From the NCBI GenBank assembly GCA_003313425.1, contig NHZP01000095.1, positions 1-64,000 of the forward strand: 64,000 nucleotides of DNA, written 5' to 3'. Below, piece after piece: positions 33,771 through 51,017 of this stretch. How positions within the stretch are numbered: the stretch's first letter is position 1; each line of letters starts with the position of its first letter. The translations under genes and the position numbers were made by a program. Below the pieces are notes generated by a model. It did not search any database. It was given only the letters and a program-made list of their open reading frames with translations, and was not told where the DNA came from. The stretch comes from Pseudopyrenochaeta lycopersici (Eukaryota; Ascomycota; Dothideomycetes; Pleosporales; Pseudopyrenochaetaceae).

Positions 33771-34690
33771 GGATAGACTAAACTGGACAATTTTTAGTGC
33801 AAATTAATCGCAATACACTTAATATTTACTTTAGTAGCCCTGTGTAAGTCCTACAGCGTTAAGGCAGTGTAGTATGCTAGTAATTAGCTTACAGATTAGT
33901 AAGTTAGGGATAGCTGCCTACACCTCTAATAGCCCTATTTTAAAGCGATCCTAGTTATCTTTAGACTCTCCTATATAATTAAACTTAGGATAGAGCTTAT
34001 AAACCTTCTGTTTAAGTGCCTACTAGATATGTTTAATTAGGTTAAGGTCTAGAGAATATAGTAGGAAGTTAACTGTCTATACGCTGTGAACCTCTAACTA
34101 CTCCTTTAAGAGAGTAGTAGTATAGATACGTAAGTTATCTTGTATAAACCTCTCGCTAGCTCTATATTAAGGTAATAGGTCTTCCTTAAGGGCCTGAGTA
34201 TAACTCAACGCGCTATAGCCTTTACGTCGTGCTGATAGATTACGGGTCATAATTACTAGAGGACTACGCCTAACACGACCCCCTGCAGTCATCTATATTG
34301 ACGCCCACACTATGCGAGCAGATTGGCGAGCAGTGGTAACCTCATCTATCATCTTATGCCTCCATTTCTTATTAGGTAATCGCTGTACCTATAGTATGTT
34401 GTGGCCAGAGCCTTGGGCAATTGTCTTCTGAACGCAGCGTTGCGAACAGCTAAGAGTCTCTGCGATTTCCTTAGTCCGCACACCCGCCTCTTTCTGGGCT
34501 AGAACATAATTGCGCTGGCTTTCTGATAGTTCACCTCTCTGCATTCGATTACCACTAATTTCTGTGCTAAAAGCTCTCATTTTAATGTAGTTATGTTGAG
34601 TTAGAGAAGCAGTGCATCTGCGCGTTCGCGCGTTGTTGTTCTGGCACATGCGCGACGCGAACAACTTTTGTCCTAGTACTGTAGTTATCC
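33771..34690 (-). mobile_element. Tc1/mariner-type transposon with internal deletion, flanked by TA
   Basis: The ends read GGATAGACTAAACTGGACAA at 33771 and, inverted, GGATAACTACAGTACTAGGACAA from 34690. Each is bordered by TA (33769-33770 and 34691-34692), the target of Tc1/mariner elements. The transposase relic is on the minus strand. At about 920 bp it is shorter than autonomous relatives, consistent with a missing middle section. Confidence 0.75.
33850..34664 (-). pseudogene. Tc1-like transposase relic
   Basis: The N-terminal part is open (34664-34389) and holds a helix-turn-helix: GELSESQRNYVLAQKEAGVR, then TKEIAETLSCSQRCVQKTI. After a deletion the minus strand gives LPNKKWRHKMIDEVTTARQS, VRRSPLVIMTRNLSARRKGY, and then near 34040 the DDE signature YSLDLNLIKHI (consensus YSPDLNPIEHIW) and ALKQKVYKLYPKFNYIGESK. 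The C-terminal half is RIP-mutated, while the N-terminal half is not. Confidence 0.75.
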
Positions 34691-34692
34691 TA

Positions 34693-35204
34693 TATGTATA
34701 AATTAATATATTCGCTCCAGCTATTTATATTATGCAGCGCGTCTTCAACTCCAGGTTGTTGTCTTCTTCATACTGCTTCCTGCACTTGCATTCGTTTCCT
34801 ATTTGTCGAAACAAGTGGCACATTTGCGCTCTTTTTTTCTGTATTCCATGGGTGGGTGCATTGCGGAACGTCCGCTTTTTGTCGTCCGTAGCGTACTAGC
34901 TCACTTTCAAGCATGTCGCACCGAAATCTCCATGTGTATAAACGCAGGTCGAACTTCGCCCACCCATATCATCTATCACGCACTAGCAATGGACCGTAGG
35001 CCTGACTGCAATGGCGGGATGAGCTGCTATTTATTCAGGCGGTGCATTCCGTATAGTATCTTCTTGTGCCAGACATAGACATTGTTGATCGTATTGATGC
35101 TGCTGTATTTGGAGCTGGCCGACATATGATAGTAATTTGCAAAAAAAAAAAAAAAAAAAAAAAAAAATTAAGATGGACACGGAGAAGTTCGGGCTCGTAT
35201 CATT
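34693..35204. other. No gene seen; contains a 27-bp A tract at 35141-35167
   Basis: GC-normal, short overlapping frames only. The poly-A run could be a retroposed tail or a simple microsatellite; no recognisable transcript body precedes it. Confidence 0.4.
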
Positions 35205-35750
35205 GTGAGACCTTGTCTGAAATCGCTCGGCTTGCTGCCCACGCTAACGGTGGAAACATTGCAAGACTGTCCGCGCGAGCAGGTAAAAGCCGCATTCATA
35301 GGCCCTGATATCTTGGTGTATTACTTAGTGCTTCATGGGGCATCACTTGGTATTTTCTGTGCTTCTCTGGCGCTTAGATTGTCGTTGTCCTGTGTACTTA
35401 CCTACCGCTATGACAGAACGGCAGCTCAACATATGCGTGTTGCTGAAACAGCCCAAGACTATGAGCGCCGGGAGCAGCACCTCTCCTATATGGAATACTG
35501 CAATGCACGAAATTTCAACGCCATGGAGGAGTTTTCCACCTCGTCTGTTGACATCAACGACGAGCCAGCCCTGGACGCCCTCTACACACCACGTTCGGGG
35601 GATGCCAGGCCAAAGGAGAGAGAAGCGGCCAGTAGAGATGACATCACCTATGCCCTTGATTACGCCGCGTATCAGAGATTCGTTGGAGGCAAGATAGAAC
35701 TAACTAAACTGCTATATACACATACTGATCTGGGAAGCTGCTACTTGTAG
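35205..35750 (+). other. Uncharacterised open reading frame, 181 codons
   Basis: I do not recognise it. The frame has a hydrophobic segment at about residues 36-60 and a charged C-terminal half (SGDARPKEREAASRDDITYA). It overlaps nothing on the opposite strand and ends 55 bp before the convergent GH3 gene. The 27-bp A tract lies just upstream. It may be spurious or a gene fragment. Confidence 0.2.
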
Positions 35751-35804
35751 CTAGGCCTAGCGTGCAGTATCCCTCGGACACATGTGCCGGCTCCAAAGAA
35801 TGCG

Positions 35805-38522
35805 TCACTGTGGCGGCGCAGGCCAGTGGTCTAAAAGCGCCGGTTCGCCCCCCAGGCTGAAATCGCAAACCGTCTTCCGATCAATATCGAGCATGAAACT
35901 GTACGCACCGGGGTACAGCCACAAATTGCCCTGTTCGTCTGCGCGCGCCAGGTTGCCCAGATTCATGGACAAGGACGCCGCTTGGGATTCACCAGCTGCA
36001 ATGTTGAAGAGTCTTGTATATGCCGCAAGGGACTTCTTGGGACGTGGCTCTGGGCCAAAGGACCCGCTGAGGAAGCCGAGGGCTACGTAATCAGATGGCA
36101 CGGCTCCTGTGTTCGTGACGTTTACCGATATGGTGGTGAAGGGCGTGAGGTCCTTGAAAGGTGTGGTCATGTTTGACACAAGGGACGAGATGTTGTACGT
36201 TGTGCTGAGGGCCTCGCATGCCATGGATGTGCTGAAATTCGTATAGTGCAAGCCATAACCGAACTCAAAGACCGGTGTGCCAGTGTACCACTTGTAGGTT
36301 TGCCTGTTTGTTTGTTTGTTTGATCGGCAGGCGTTCTGTATCTACAAGGACAAGCGACTTACACAGGATTGTGCAGTGTTTTATTCTCTGATTCGAACGG
36401 CCGGAGGCTCTGATTGTTCATAGGCAGTTAATCAACAAAGTTGCCCTAACGTAGTGAGTCCATGCTGCAACATATGTGGGGCTGAGGGAGACGGACATAG
36501 TGCTTCGTGACAGGGAGCCTGCCAGCTGGCGCAGTCTTTCCTGTCAGGATGTTCATGATTGCTGTTCCTCCATCCTGCCCCGGGTACCCGGCCCACACCA
36601 GCGCATTGACCGCGGGATTTTCCAGCAACGGAGAGCTATCAACCATGGTGCCCATTTGCACAACAACCAAGGTCTTTGAAACATCCGCTAGCTGATGAAT
36701 GAGGGCAAGCTGTGTCTGGGGCCATGTAATGTCAAAGCGAACCTATGGTCATTAGCACTTGCTCACCTTACACTGCTTTCACGGCACACTTACTCTGGCT
36801 TCAGCTTCAATCGAGTTATCAATACCGCCCACGTAAAGAACCACATCCGCTTCCTTGGCAATAGCTATTGCATCCGCGAATTTGGTAGTGTTGGTGGAGT
36901 TGATGTCAGCACCCTGTGTGAATGTGACCTCGAAATTGGCTTGCTGTGCTGCATATAGGGGAGATCTGAGATAGGGTGCGATACCGTAGTAGTTCCCTTG
37001 CATCTCAGTCGAAGCATTCGCCCAAGGCCCAATGACGGCAATTGACTTCGTAGCCGAAGCTAACGGCAAGGTGCCGTCATTTTTGAGCAGTACAATTCCT
37101 TCTTCAGCGGAACGAAGAGCGAGTTGTTGGGATGCTTCTGTGGAAACATTGGCCCACGTAAGTTGTCGATAAGGCTGAATCTCCGGCGGGTCGAAATAAC
37201 CCAGGCGAACGAGAGAGGTGTAGCGGCGGATCAATGACAAGTCCAAGGTCGGTATATCAATCAGTCCCTCACTAAGCGCCCCCATCAAGGAAATTTGGAT
37301 AGAAATTGCCGCAATCCAAGTCCACACCAGCGTCCAAAGCAACAGCGACTCCTTCCTCTGGCGTCTTCGTGTAGTTGTGAACCGTAGCTGGCAGTATGCG
37401 CGCACTGGCGTTGTAGATGTATTGAACTGCGCCACAGTCGCCGGCAACGTAATGGTCATCTTGATTCCATGCCCAATGTTCTCTCAGCACGTTCTGCAGC
37501 AGATAGTTGTTCGCACAAGCTGGAACACCGTTGACGGCGTTGTAAGAGCACATGACAGACTGGGCTTTGGAGTCTCTCGCACATTCCTGGAATGGGGCAA
37601 GATAGTAATCTCGGAGATCGTGGGCGCTGATGACGGCATTATATCCAGTTCGAAAAACACCTCCCCAAGTGTCCAGATCATTTCCAGCATAGTGCTTGCA
37701 GGTTGCCGCTACCCTCGTATAAGGGTCTACACCCAGGTTGCCCTGGAAGCCGCTGACCCACTGCTTGACATAGCGTGATCCATGGAATATGTCTTCTCCT
37801 GGGGTTTTCTTGACCGCGACCCCAGCGTGGATCTCTGTAAGGGTTGATATTTGGAGTGAAGTAGTTGAGACCGGACCTGTTGGCATTATTGAAGGCTCGT
37901 GCTTCAATAGAGACTGTTGTAGCGATTGCGTAAACGAGTTCATCATCAAAAGATGCACCCATCACAATAGGTTGCGGAAACGATGTTCCATAGGAAAAGT
38001 CAGAATCGGGAGCAGCAAAGTTCACGCCTGGACATGTAGCTATTCCATGGGAAGCCTCGTTCCACCTGTACACAGTAAGCCGATGACCAGAATCGGAGAC
38101 ATCACTCGGTGACGTGGTATGAACAGCTGTAATGAGTAGCCTAATACCAGCCCCGGATGTATTAGCTAGCAAATACCTACCATTCGTATAGAGGTAGACC
38201 AATTCGAGGAGCGCCGGGGCTCGCATTTTGAGTGTTTTTGACTTTCTCCTCCAGAGTCAATAGCTTAACTAGCTGCCTAGGGCGTCAGATCTTCGTATCC
38301 AAAGTGACGGCTGGCGGTACACACTGCTGCCGCACGAGTGTACGGATCAGCGCTCGACTCGCATACAACAGTGCTCGAAAGCTAGAATGCAGCGAGTCAG
38401 CGGTGTTTGAACATCGGGTCCATGATGGAAGGATGACTTGCAGGACCATTGACACAATCGGGGAATTCCGACGATACAAGTGCACCAAAGGTGGCAAAAG
38501 CCAGCAAATATTTGAAAGCCAT
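35805..38522 (-). CDS. GH3 beta-xylosidase-like gene with two single-base frame breaks
   Basis: The model starts at 38522 with a signal peptide (MAFKYLLAFATFGALVSS). Exons are 38442-38522, 38325-38381, 38181-38272, 36794-38065, one ending near 36451, 36363-36409 and 35805-36303. Intron 1 is GC-AG. The read-through gives FPDCVNGP, SSADPYTRAAA, LTLEEKV, GLPLYEWWNEASHGI, NPYRDPRWGRGQE, then AATCKHYAGNDLD and VAGDCGAVQYIYN (nucleophile Asp). It ends with the C-terminal GH3 and fibronectin-type III parts (WAGYPGQDGGTA, TYKWYTGTPVFEFGYGLHY). This is the order of secreted fungal beta-xylosidases, about 780-800 residues, which release xylose from xylo-oligosaccharides. Frame breaks lie at T4 37805-37808 and C5 37279-37283, each one base too long; the end of exon 5 near 36450 is uncertain. 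Confidence 0.8.
38382..38441 (-). other. GC-AG intron in the GH3 gene
   Basis: The donor is GCAAGT and the acceptor CTAG, with CTGAC as a likely branch point. Removing it joins VNGP to LSSTVVCESSADPYTRAAA exactly as the family expects. Each flanking exon is a whole number of codons (27 and 19). Confidence 0.7.
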
Positions 38523-43391
<4,869 letters not shown>

Positions 43392-43546
43392 AAGAGGTAC
43401 GCGGGCTTGTTTGGCTAGATAGAGAGGTGAACAAAACCAAGACATGGCCTCGAGCTTGTCCATGTGCTGCAGAGAAAATGGCCCCGTACGCGTAGCGCAT
43501 ATTTCGAACTAATGCTAGGTATTCAGCTCCTCTGACGCCTTGGAGT

Positions 43547-45325
43547 TTAGTTTGGCAAGTAAATCAAGGAGCCTGCAGAATATGAGGCAATGCGTGGCTG
43601 AAGAACCTCGTTTTCAGCGTTCTGCACCATCTCAAGGAGAATGCTTCCGACGATGCGAATCCTCTGAACCTAGAGTTTCCGGCGGCGAATTAGCAACAAG
43701 AGTCGCTCACAGGGGTGGCAGAAAAGATAGGGGACGGAGACGCGAAAACGCAGTCCGCCTGACTTACACTTGACTTCCCCTTGACCTGGTGATAGATAAA
43801 AGGAATATCTTCGAGTGCCTGGACGAAGCCCTGTATTAGCTCCGCCTTCTTGAGCCCTATCGAGAGGCCATCGTCCCTAATCCCCATGACGCCGACAAGG
43901 TTGCCTTCAATGCACCGTTGCATGATGATGACTCTGAGGCAGTGGTAGGCCATGACCAGAGCGCACCTCTGCACCCAGAAGCAATCCTTCTGAAAAGGTT
44001 CAACCACTCCTTCGACCGCAGCCATAGTGCCGAGGCTTGAGAGCTGCAGCCAAACAGGCAAATCCTCGATGATGACCACGAACTGGAGGTGGAGGCCCAT
44101 CAGCGTCGAAGTCAACGAAGCTCGATCCTCTGGCGTCGACAAGGCCGCGGCCCCTTTGATTCGCTGTATAAGATCACAGCCAGTTGACCACAGGCGGAAA
44201 AGCAGATGGCAGCAAACCAGCAGGCGCTCCTCGAAGGAATTGGCGTACAAAGGGTGATCTTCCTGGAGCAGAGGCCCTAGTGGCTGGCTGAGAGGCTCGA
44301 CGGTAAGCCCGCCGACGAACATGACTTGGTGGAGGAGAGCGGGACGGGTCTCGAGGCTGGTGGCCGCCTTGTCAGACATGAAGATGTGCCAGAAGTTTTG
44401 ACGCAAGAGCTGGACCTCGACGGGGTCACGATGCATGGCTGGGGTGATTGCGGCGGCGGCTCCGGGCCAGGATGCAGGCCCCTGAAGCGCCTGTTCGTTG
44501 TAGAGACGCAGCGACAAGGCGAGCAGAGCAGCTTGGCCGTAGACGTGAACAGCGAAGCCAGTTTTGCCGGTGATGTGCTGGGCGGCACTGCTGAACAGTG
44601 AGCTGATGGTGAGCGAGGAAGAGTCGGGGAACTCGACGACGTACTCCTCGTAGGATTTGAGCATGCGGCTGGAGGCGTGGAAGAAGGGAGCAGCAACCAG
44701 CTCGCTGTAGTGGAGCAGAGAGCGGCCCATGATGGCCGAGACGGAGCTGCACAGGGCGGTGACGAGGGCAAAGTGGCGCATGCGAGTGACGCGGTCGTGT
44801 TCGTCGTCGGAGAGGGTCGGAAAAGTACGTGGCCGAGTGTTTGCGCACCGAGGCTTCGTGGATGATGGGCGCCGAGGGGAACATGTAGCGCATGAAGAGG
44901 CCGATGCAGCAGTCGACGATGCTCTGCGGCCGCTCCGAGGGCACGGCGGCGCACAGAGCGGCGAGCAGGTCGTCTCGAATGGCCTGGGCAAACAAGGCGG
45001 CGGCGGCGGCGGAGGAGGAAGAGTCGTGGCTCGCATGCTGATGGCCATGGCCGTGGACGGACGAGACGGATGCAGATGTAGAGGGACTCGCGATCGGGAC
45101 GTGGACGTGGAGCTCTCGCGGTGCAGGGGCGTCGGCGAGGAGGGCATCGTCGGTTGCCCTGGCCGGGCCTCGTTTTCTGTTGCGCGTCGTGTACTCACAG
45201 GCCAGACTCGAGGCTCGACAGCTGGAGCACGGGCGGGTCGAGTCGCATTTGACCTTTCTCCGTTTGCAGGCGTCGCAGGCCTGGCGGCTGATGAGGAGTC
45301 GAGAGCGTGCCATACTTGTAGGCAT
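43547..45325 (-). CDS. Zn2Cys6 transcription factor, probable cluster regulator, with one frame break
   Basis: ATG at 45325 starts MPTSMARSRLL, and the binuclear zinc cluster follows at residues 17-43 (C-x2-C-x6-C-x5-C-x2-C-x6-C, CDACKRRKVKC at its start). Next come a basic stretch, a His/Ser/Ala-rich linker and a fungal transcription-factor middle homology region (IVDCCIGLFMRYMFPS onward). Exon 1 is 43768-45325, the intron 43670-43767 (GTAAGT...CTAG) and exon 2 43547-43669. Exon 1 has 1,558 bp, one more than a multiple of three. The frame changes at the A4 run 44821-44824, and with one base fewer the protein would be about 559 residues. It lies tail to tail with the GH2 gene, 155 bp apart. 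A damaged paralogue is at 26.6-28.2 kb. Confidence 0.85.
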
Positions 45326-45926
45326 CAACGCGTCTCTCTGGCGGGGTCTGGCCGCGAGGGCATCCCCTGGCCCATCGGTCGTTCATGAATGCTGGTCGTC
45401 GTTTGTGAAGAGAGACATGGACAGCGATGCGGGATGCAAGCAAGAGAGAAAAGAAGATAGCGACCAGTAGGAAGTCTGCGCGCTTACTTATTTCTTTCGC
45501 TACCTACTCCGCACAGTAAGTAGTAAGTACCACGCCACCCAGCCTCTTGTGGAAAAGGATTCTTGGGGAAAACATGGAGGGCCAATAGGCGAGCAGCACA
45601 GCACGTGCACGCCCCTGCGCATCGCATCGCTTACATTCCCATTCGGGCGCCATTAGGTACCACTTATTATTACAAGTCGTCGGCGCGCTACCGGTCACGT
45701 GTGGAACACCAACCCTACCTCGGGTAGTAGATACATGGCACACACTAAATTGAGTTGATCATGCTTAATAGCGTTGTGTTGTCTTAATTTACAGGGCAGA
45801 AGAAACAATACTGCTATTCATTTGGAAAACATCGCGCAAAGAAAGATATGTGACGTTGCATATGGTACCTACTATAGGTATGGTAGTAATAAAAGGTAAT
45901 AACATCAACAACACCCTCACTCCGCT
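45326..45926. promoter_or_regulatory. Upstream region of the Zn2Cys6 gene
   Basis: The 601-bp gap lies between the start of the regulator and the stop codon of the esterase gene, both on the minus strand. It contains CACGTG at 45603 and GTCACGTGTG at 45697, which are E-box-like sites. No coding sense seen. Confidence 0.3.
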
Positions 45927-47677
45927 CTAGAGCGCGCACTCGTACGACGCAGCAATGGTCGGATCCGAAGAGTTGGTTACGAGACGGGCTTGCTCGGGAT
46001 AAGGGCACAAGATCCTCTCATACTGCGTTCCCGCCGTGTCGTTGAACTTGATTGGCAGCGTCTCTGGTACCACCCCGTTCTCAACCCAGTCAACCAGCGC
46101 TTGGAACGTATACGTGGGCTGCCCTCCTACCCCGCCAGAGCAGTGTGCCAGACCTGGGACTGGAAAGTAGCGGAAGTAGTCTTTGACATCAGGGGTTATA
46201 TCTGTGACGCGATCGTAGTAGTCGTTGGTTCCTCGTCCGGGGATCTTGTTGTCAGCCTGTTGGGTTATTCGAGTTAGTTTGGGGCCGAAGAGAGAGGTGA
46301 GAGGGTCGAGGAATGGAATGGAATGGGGAAAAGGATTCAATGTTGATTGGTTACTCACGGTGCCATGATACGTGATGATTTTGCCGCCGACGTCGCGGAA
46401 CTCGGAAAGGTCGGGATCAGCAGAGCCAATAATGGAATCGAACTGCTGAACCCCCGCACGGAGCAGGCGCGTATACTCGTCCACGGACTCGATCAGAGTG
46501 TAGTTCCACTCGGGATCTTTCTTAACAAAGAGCTGGAGCCAGACTTCACCCAGTCCGATAGGTAATCCAACACATGTCGAGTTCGACTGGCAGGTCGTGG
46601 CCGCATAGCCCAACTCAGAATTAGGGCCCAGTTCTCCGGCGGGGGCGCCCAGTTGGGCCTGGAAGTCGACGCCGTACCAGAGGAACTTGCCGGCGGAGTC
46701 TCGGGGCCCGGTCCAGGTGAGGTTCGCGATGTTGGCCGATGCTTTGCTAATCGTAACCGTGTTGTTGGTCGAAGTGCATTTGACGACCTTGCCAACCATG
46801 GAGAAGGGATCAAAGGAACAAGCTCCAGGGTCGGCGATAATGCCATCAGTAACACCGTCAAGTGGATCACAAGCTGCAATAGCGGCTTCTGTAAGTGCGT
46901 CGATTTCGCATTTCGGGGGGAATTGTCCCGTGAGCTCCATGTTCACCTGCGCCCAAGAAGTTGCAGTGATGAATTCACCCCAATTGAAAGCCGGAGCCGC
47001 TGCGGCAATGCCATCATACGCGTCCGGATAACGCTGGGCAAGCATGAACCCCTGACGGCCGCCCTGAGAGCAACCGCTCCAGTACGAGTACTTGGCAGGT
47101 TCGCCATAGAAGCTTTTGATGACGTCCTTCGCCAGGATAGCCTAGAATACCAAGTCAGCAAAAACAGACTAGTGCTTGCACGCTTGTTCCAACATACTTG
47201 ATCGTTCAACGACACCGAGGCGAAGTTTTGGAGAGCGTACAGATTCACATTACCGGGGCTGTTCAATGCCCACGGATCTGGAGTATAGCTCAACCCAATA
47301 CCGCCATCGGTAGTCGAGGAGACATAGCCCTCTGCAAGAGCCCCAGCCATCGCGGCGTATGACAAGGGGAATCGGCCAGCTATATAGCCGCCGCCGCCGA
47401 CAGATTGCAGCCTTCCATTCCAGTTGTTCATCGGGAGCCATGATTCAACATTGAGTGTGTCATTTTGGCCCGGATGTGTGTATGTGATGGTGACATTGCA
47501 GTAATCAATGTCTTTCACCGAGATGGAGGGATGGTTGTAAAACAATTGATCCGACACTTCTCTGGTGAAGTTCTTCACGAGGTTTGCCGAGAGATTGAGG
47601 ATTTCTGCACCGAATAGTGTTGGAGTGGGAATAGCACTCGCCGCACATGCCGATGCTGGAACTCCCAATTGACTCAT
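45927..47677 (-). CDS. Tannase/feruloyl-esterase-family enzyme, intact
   Basis: The exons are 47198-47677, 46359-47141 and 45927-46256, with introns of 56 and 102 bp, each exon a whole number of codons; the product is 530 residues. The family motif CS-D-HC is present: SGCSQGGRQG with Cys184-Ser185, ADNKIPGRGTNDYY contributing the Asp region, and GLAHCSGG with the His-Cys pair. These enzymes cut ester-linked phenolics (ferulate or gallate) from plant cell wall or tannins. Start ATG 47677 gives no obvious signal peptide, while relatives are secreted, so an upstream exon may be missing from this model. The position beside the regulator fits hemicellulose side-chain removal. Confidence 0.88.
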
Positions 47678-49954
47678 GGTGTGAAGGACGAATTAAACGA
47701 TTGTGTAGGGCGAAGGCAAGAGGATTGCTCACAGACATTGATCGAGGGTGGGCCTTGAGACCTTTATATAAAGACCATGAAATTGAGTTGACTCTGCCAT
47801 AGCCTGGGCACAAGTCGGCATGATGTGGAGTAAATGTGGGGAGAGGTTTATTCCTGGTTGGGCGATCGGCCTCTCGTATTCCACTGCGTCCGAGCAGGGC
47901 CAGAGGCCACGCATGTCTACCTACTTCATGTAGATAAAATTGTAGGGTGAATTATTGAGTGTTCTCTTACCTGCCTAAGGAACTCCTGAAGTCCGATGCT
48001 AGTGATGGGTCCAACGAATCTTCTATAAGAAATCTGTCTGTGCGATGGTGGCATGCATTTTGCAGCACCTGGGGAAGCCACGCAGTTGGTGTGTTCAGGC
48101 ACATTGATTGACAGCGTAAATAATGATGCAAGTAGGTATTCACATTGATCGGCACGTCCGCGTTATATTCAGCCAGCGGATTGGCCGAAAGCGCAATTCT
48201 CCGTTCAAAAATATCTCAACTGAGTTAGGCAGGACATACATACCGGTCGTGAAAATGCTCCGTGGGTCGAAACTTGCCCTGACATGACCCATGCTGTTGA
48301 CTAGGTCTCTACGCAGTCAATTAGTACAAGGGTATAGCATGTGCTGGCTGTACAGATGTGTTCACTTACTCATGGGAATTTGTTAAGTACTTTTCTATTG
48401 CATTATTTGAAGGATGGCTACCGGGGTAATAAGTAGGCAAATGTATCTTCCATAGTCAATTGCTTCGCCAAGTCACTGCTAAGCTACTGTAATCATCTTA
48501 TCAAGCAGTTCTAGTCCAATGTACCCGATAGAGTAGAATACTGCCATTATTTGGTCAGAGGCCGACTGCATCCTTCAAAGTGCCTTGGTTTGGCCATTGG
48601 CCCTTGGAATGGTATAGGTAGTAATGGCATGTGATCCTTCAACATACACAGCATCATAATAAAAAAACAGTACCAACACTATGCTTTGTGTTTCGTGTTC
48701 ATTACACATTTTCACCATCTATCATTACATGCTGTGCGAGGTCCAATCTAGGTAACAGACTATTAACCGCAGGAGAGGTGAGCAAGGCGACGATTGCTTG
48801 GCTTTTGGTCTTGCCAAGTCTCTACGTATGCACAGACGCTGTCTTCGTATACAATAGGTAGAGTGCACGTATAGCATGCCCGTATACACCGTACGGAACA
48901 TTACTACCATAGGTGCCCAAGCTAATACAGGAGCTAATACGAAAAATAGGGGTTCCAAAGCCAAGGCCAGCCCACTGGCTCGCTATACGTCGTATTCATT
49001 CCACGATGCTTGTTTGATGCATTCCAGGTCACCCTGCCCTGAAGGTGTGGACTTCGTACCCCCATTGCCGCGCTTGGCTTCCGTCCTTCGTATTACGAAC
49101 GCACGGCACAACGGCCGTCTATCTACGTGGTAGAAAATTGAACATGTATTTCCTCGGGGATTAGAAGCTACAGTAGATTCTGCATTCCATATCTGCCTTA
49201 GTTTGGGGGATATTGGTGTTCAATGCGCTTGTTGATTCAAGCAGATGTCCAGATAGAGAATTTTCGAGGTTTATTCTACATTTTTCAGTCCATGTCGTAG
49301 GCCTAGGCATATCAACAAGAGGGTATTTATTCTAACATAGGGAAAGTTGTAAGAGGATTCATTGTGCAGCAGACGATGGGTACCTATCAAGACTCGAATC
49401 TGACCTCGTTAAGGTCCCGGCTTCCATCTTATTTGTCTCTCGGTTGCGCGACCCTGCCAGGCTAGCCAGAATACAGCTCTTACCGAGAAACAAGACTATG
49501 GGTGACCAAACGTTGAGACAGGCTAGGATGGATGGAGCTTGGAGATGAGCTGAACTGGGAACTGGGGTGTAATCAGTGACCCAGGACTTATCACGGTGGA
49601 ATACAAAGTAATATATAAGCACGAAGTTTCCCTAGCTAGATTAATTCACTACCTATCTATTACGGCGATCCTATCTCTTATGCTGCTACTTACAAATTTC
49701 CTCCCCATGCCTGCTGCACCCTATTTCATAGGGGGTTTGCCATTATCCCTAACCACAACTGCCTCTATCGGCTGTCGTTCTCACTCTCTCTCACTCCTAT
49801 TCCCAATGCATGCCCAGCTCCTCCCCTGGCGCAGGAAAATTCTTCCCTATAATCTCTTGTTCTCCAAAAATAAATTGTCCGTCAACCTCCATATCCACTG
49901 GATGCCAGCGCTCCGTCGCAGGTGCTAGGCCATCTGACGTCGCTGTCCCTGGAC
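47678..49954. other. Long stretch without a supportable gene
   Basis: A TATA-like TATATAAAG near 47764 suits the esterase promoter. Otherwise 47.9-49.95 kb shows GC-normal to AT-leaning DNA with only short frames of no recognisable family, and no repeat pair was found. Confidence 0.4.
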
Positions 49955-50990
49955 CAGAGTTCGTAACAATCAAGTCAATTAAGTTTTAAGGCTCAACTTG
50001 AGTTGATTGGATACTTTGACAGTAGATATTTGAGTTGATTGATTTAGGAGCGATTTTCGCTTAACTTGATTCGGTAACTTGGGTAACTTGGGTGATTTGT
50101 AGAGGTAAAATAGGAGTAGATTACTACTTAGGCTCCTCCTAGTTGCATATATCGTACTTGCTCTCTAATAAGGCATCAGAAATCGTCGTCTGCAGCTTGT
50201 CGGCGACTGCTGAGGCCGGCGATTCGATTCCCACGCGACTCCAGGCCCGGATACACTGCAACGCCGCCAGAGTTGAGCTCCGATTTTACGCCTTCTTGGC
50301 TCTAATAGGTCACCGAGCTCGCTAAATAGCCGCTCGCACTCGCAGCTACTTGCAGGTATCGTCAATACGTAAGCGTCAGCCTAGCTAAGTTAGGATACTT
50401 TGGTCGTAGTCCAATCCAGTACTTGATAGGATCACAGCCTTGGTTTAACTGCTCGCGCGTCCACTTAGGCTCAAGCTTCTTCCAGCGTTGGAACTCATCA
50501 ATATCCTCATCATCGCTACTATCGTCAGCGTCGGCTATAGCAGCTACCGCGTCCTCAAGTGCGCCTTGTGGTGATCTAGGAGATGGTCGTTGTACGCTGT
50601 AAGGCCTATATTGCTGCCAAAGCCACTGAAACGCTGCGTTATTAGCGCGTAGCCACTCTGGTTTTGCACGCCAGCTACGATCGCAGTAGCGCTTATAGTA
50701 GGGATGAAGTATCGTTGCAGCGTAGTAGAACGGCGAGCTGTCGAGCTTAGAGTAGTAGTAGGCGTTAGCCTTTGACCAGGCTGCGCGTAGGTTTATCGGC
50801 AAGTGATCTTCAGGAGCGCCAGGCTCTTCGTGGTTGACGTAATCGTAAGATTTAACGCGCTCTTCAAGCTCATATAGTAGCGTTTCAAATACCGGTATTA
50901 CTGAGTAGAGTGCACCAAATCGTCCTGATTTAGGTGGATACTCTTCGGCCACCCCCAAATCAATATTCGGCCACCCCCAGTATATAGTCA
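49955..50990 (-). mobile_element. 5'-truncated hAT transposon related to the 22.4-kb copy
   Basis: The terminus at 49955 reads CAGAGTTCGTAACAATCAAG, similar to CAGACTTGGCAACAAACAAG at 22421. It is followed by AT-rich subterminal sequence with repeated TTGAGTTGATT units (49995-50045). The transposase is on the minus strand and stops at about 50950, where foreign sequence with two GGCCACCCCCA repeats begins, so the left half of the gene is lost. Confidence 0.75.
50144..50945 (-). pseudogene. C-terminal hAT transposase fragment
   Basis: The minus strand is open from about 50945 to 50362 (SGRFGALYSVIPVFETLLYE, then YYAATILHPYYKRYCDRSW). It continues in another frame from about 50370 with IPASSCECERLFSELGDLLEPRRRKIGA. 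A further frame change gives LAALQCIRAWSRVGIESP and a stop near 50144. The ERLFSELGDL box is the hAT dimerisation domain. Two frame changes and the missing N-terminal half make it a relic, though RIP stops are almost absent. Confidence 0.8.
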
Positions 50991-51017
50991 ACGCGTAGCA
51001 GTTTTAAGGCTACGCGT
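50944..51017. repeat. Direct repeat of TTCGGCCACCCCCA next to a perfect 9-bp hairpin
   Basis: TTCGGCCACCCCCA occurs at 50944-50957 and 50966-50979. Just after, ACGCGTAGC (50991-50999) and GCTACGCGT (51009-51017) form a hairpin with a 9-nt loop. The group marks the breakpoint of the hAT fragment and may be the end of another element. Confidence 0.6.

Noticed and set aside
35141..35167. Poly-A tract as proof of a retroposed gene
   Set aside because: No target duplication or recognisable transcript body precedes it; a mononucleotide run alone is not enough.
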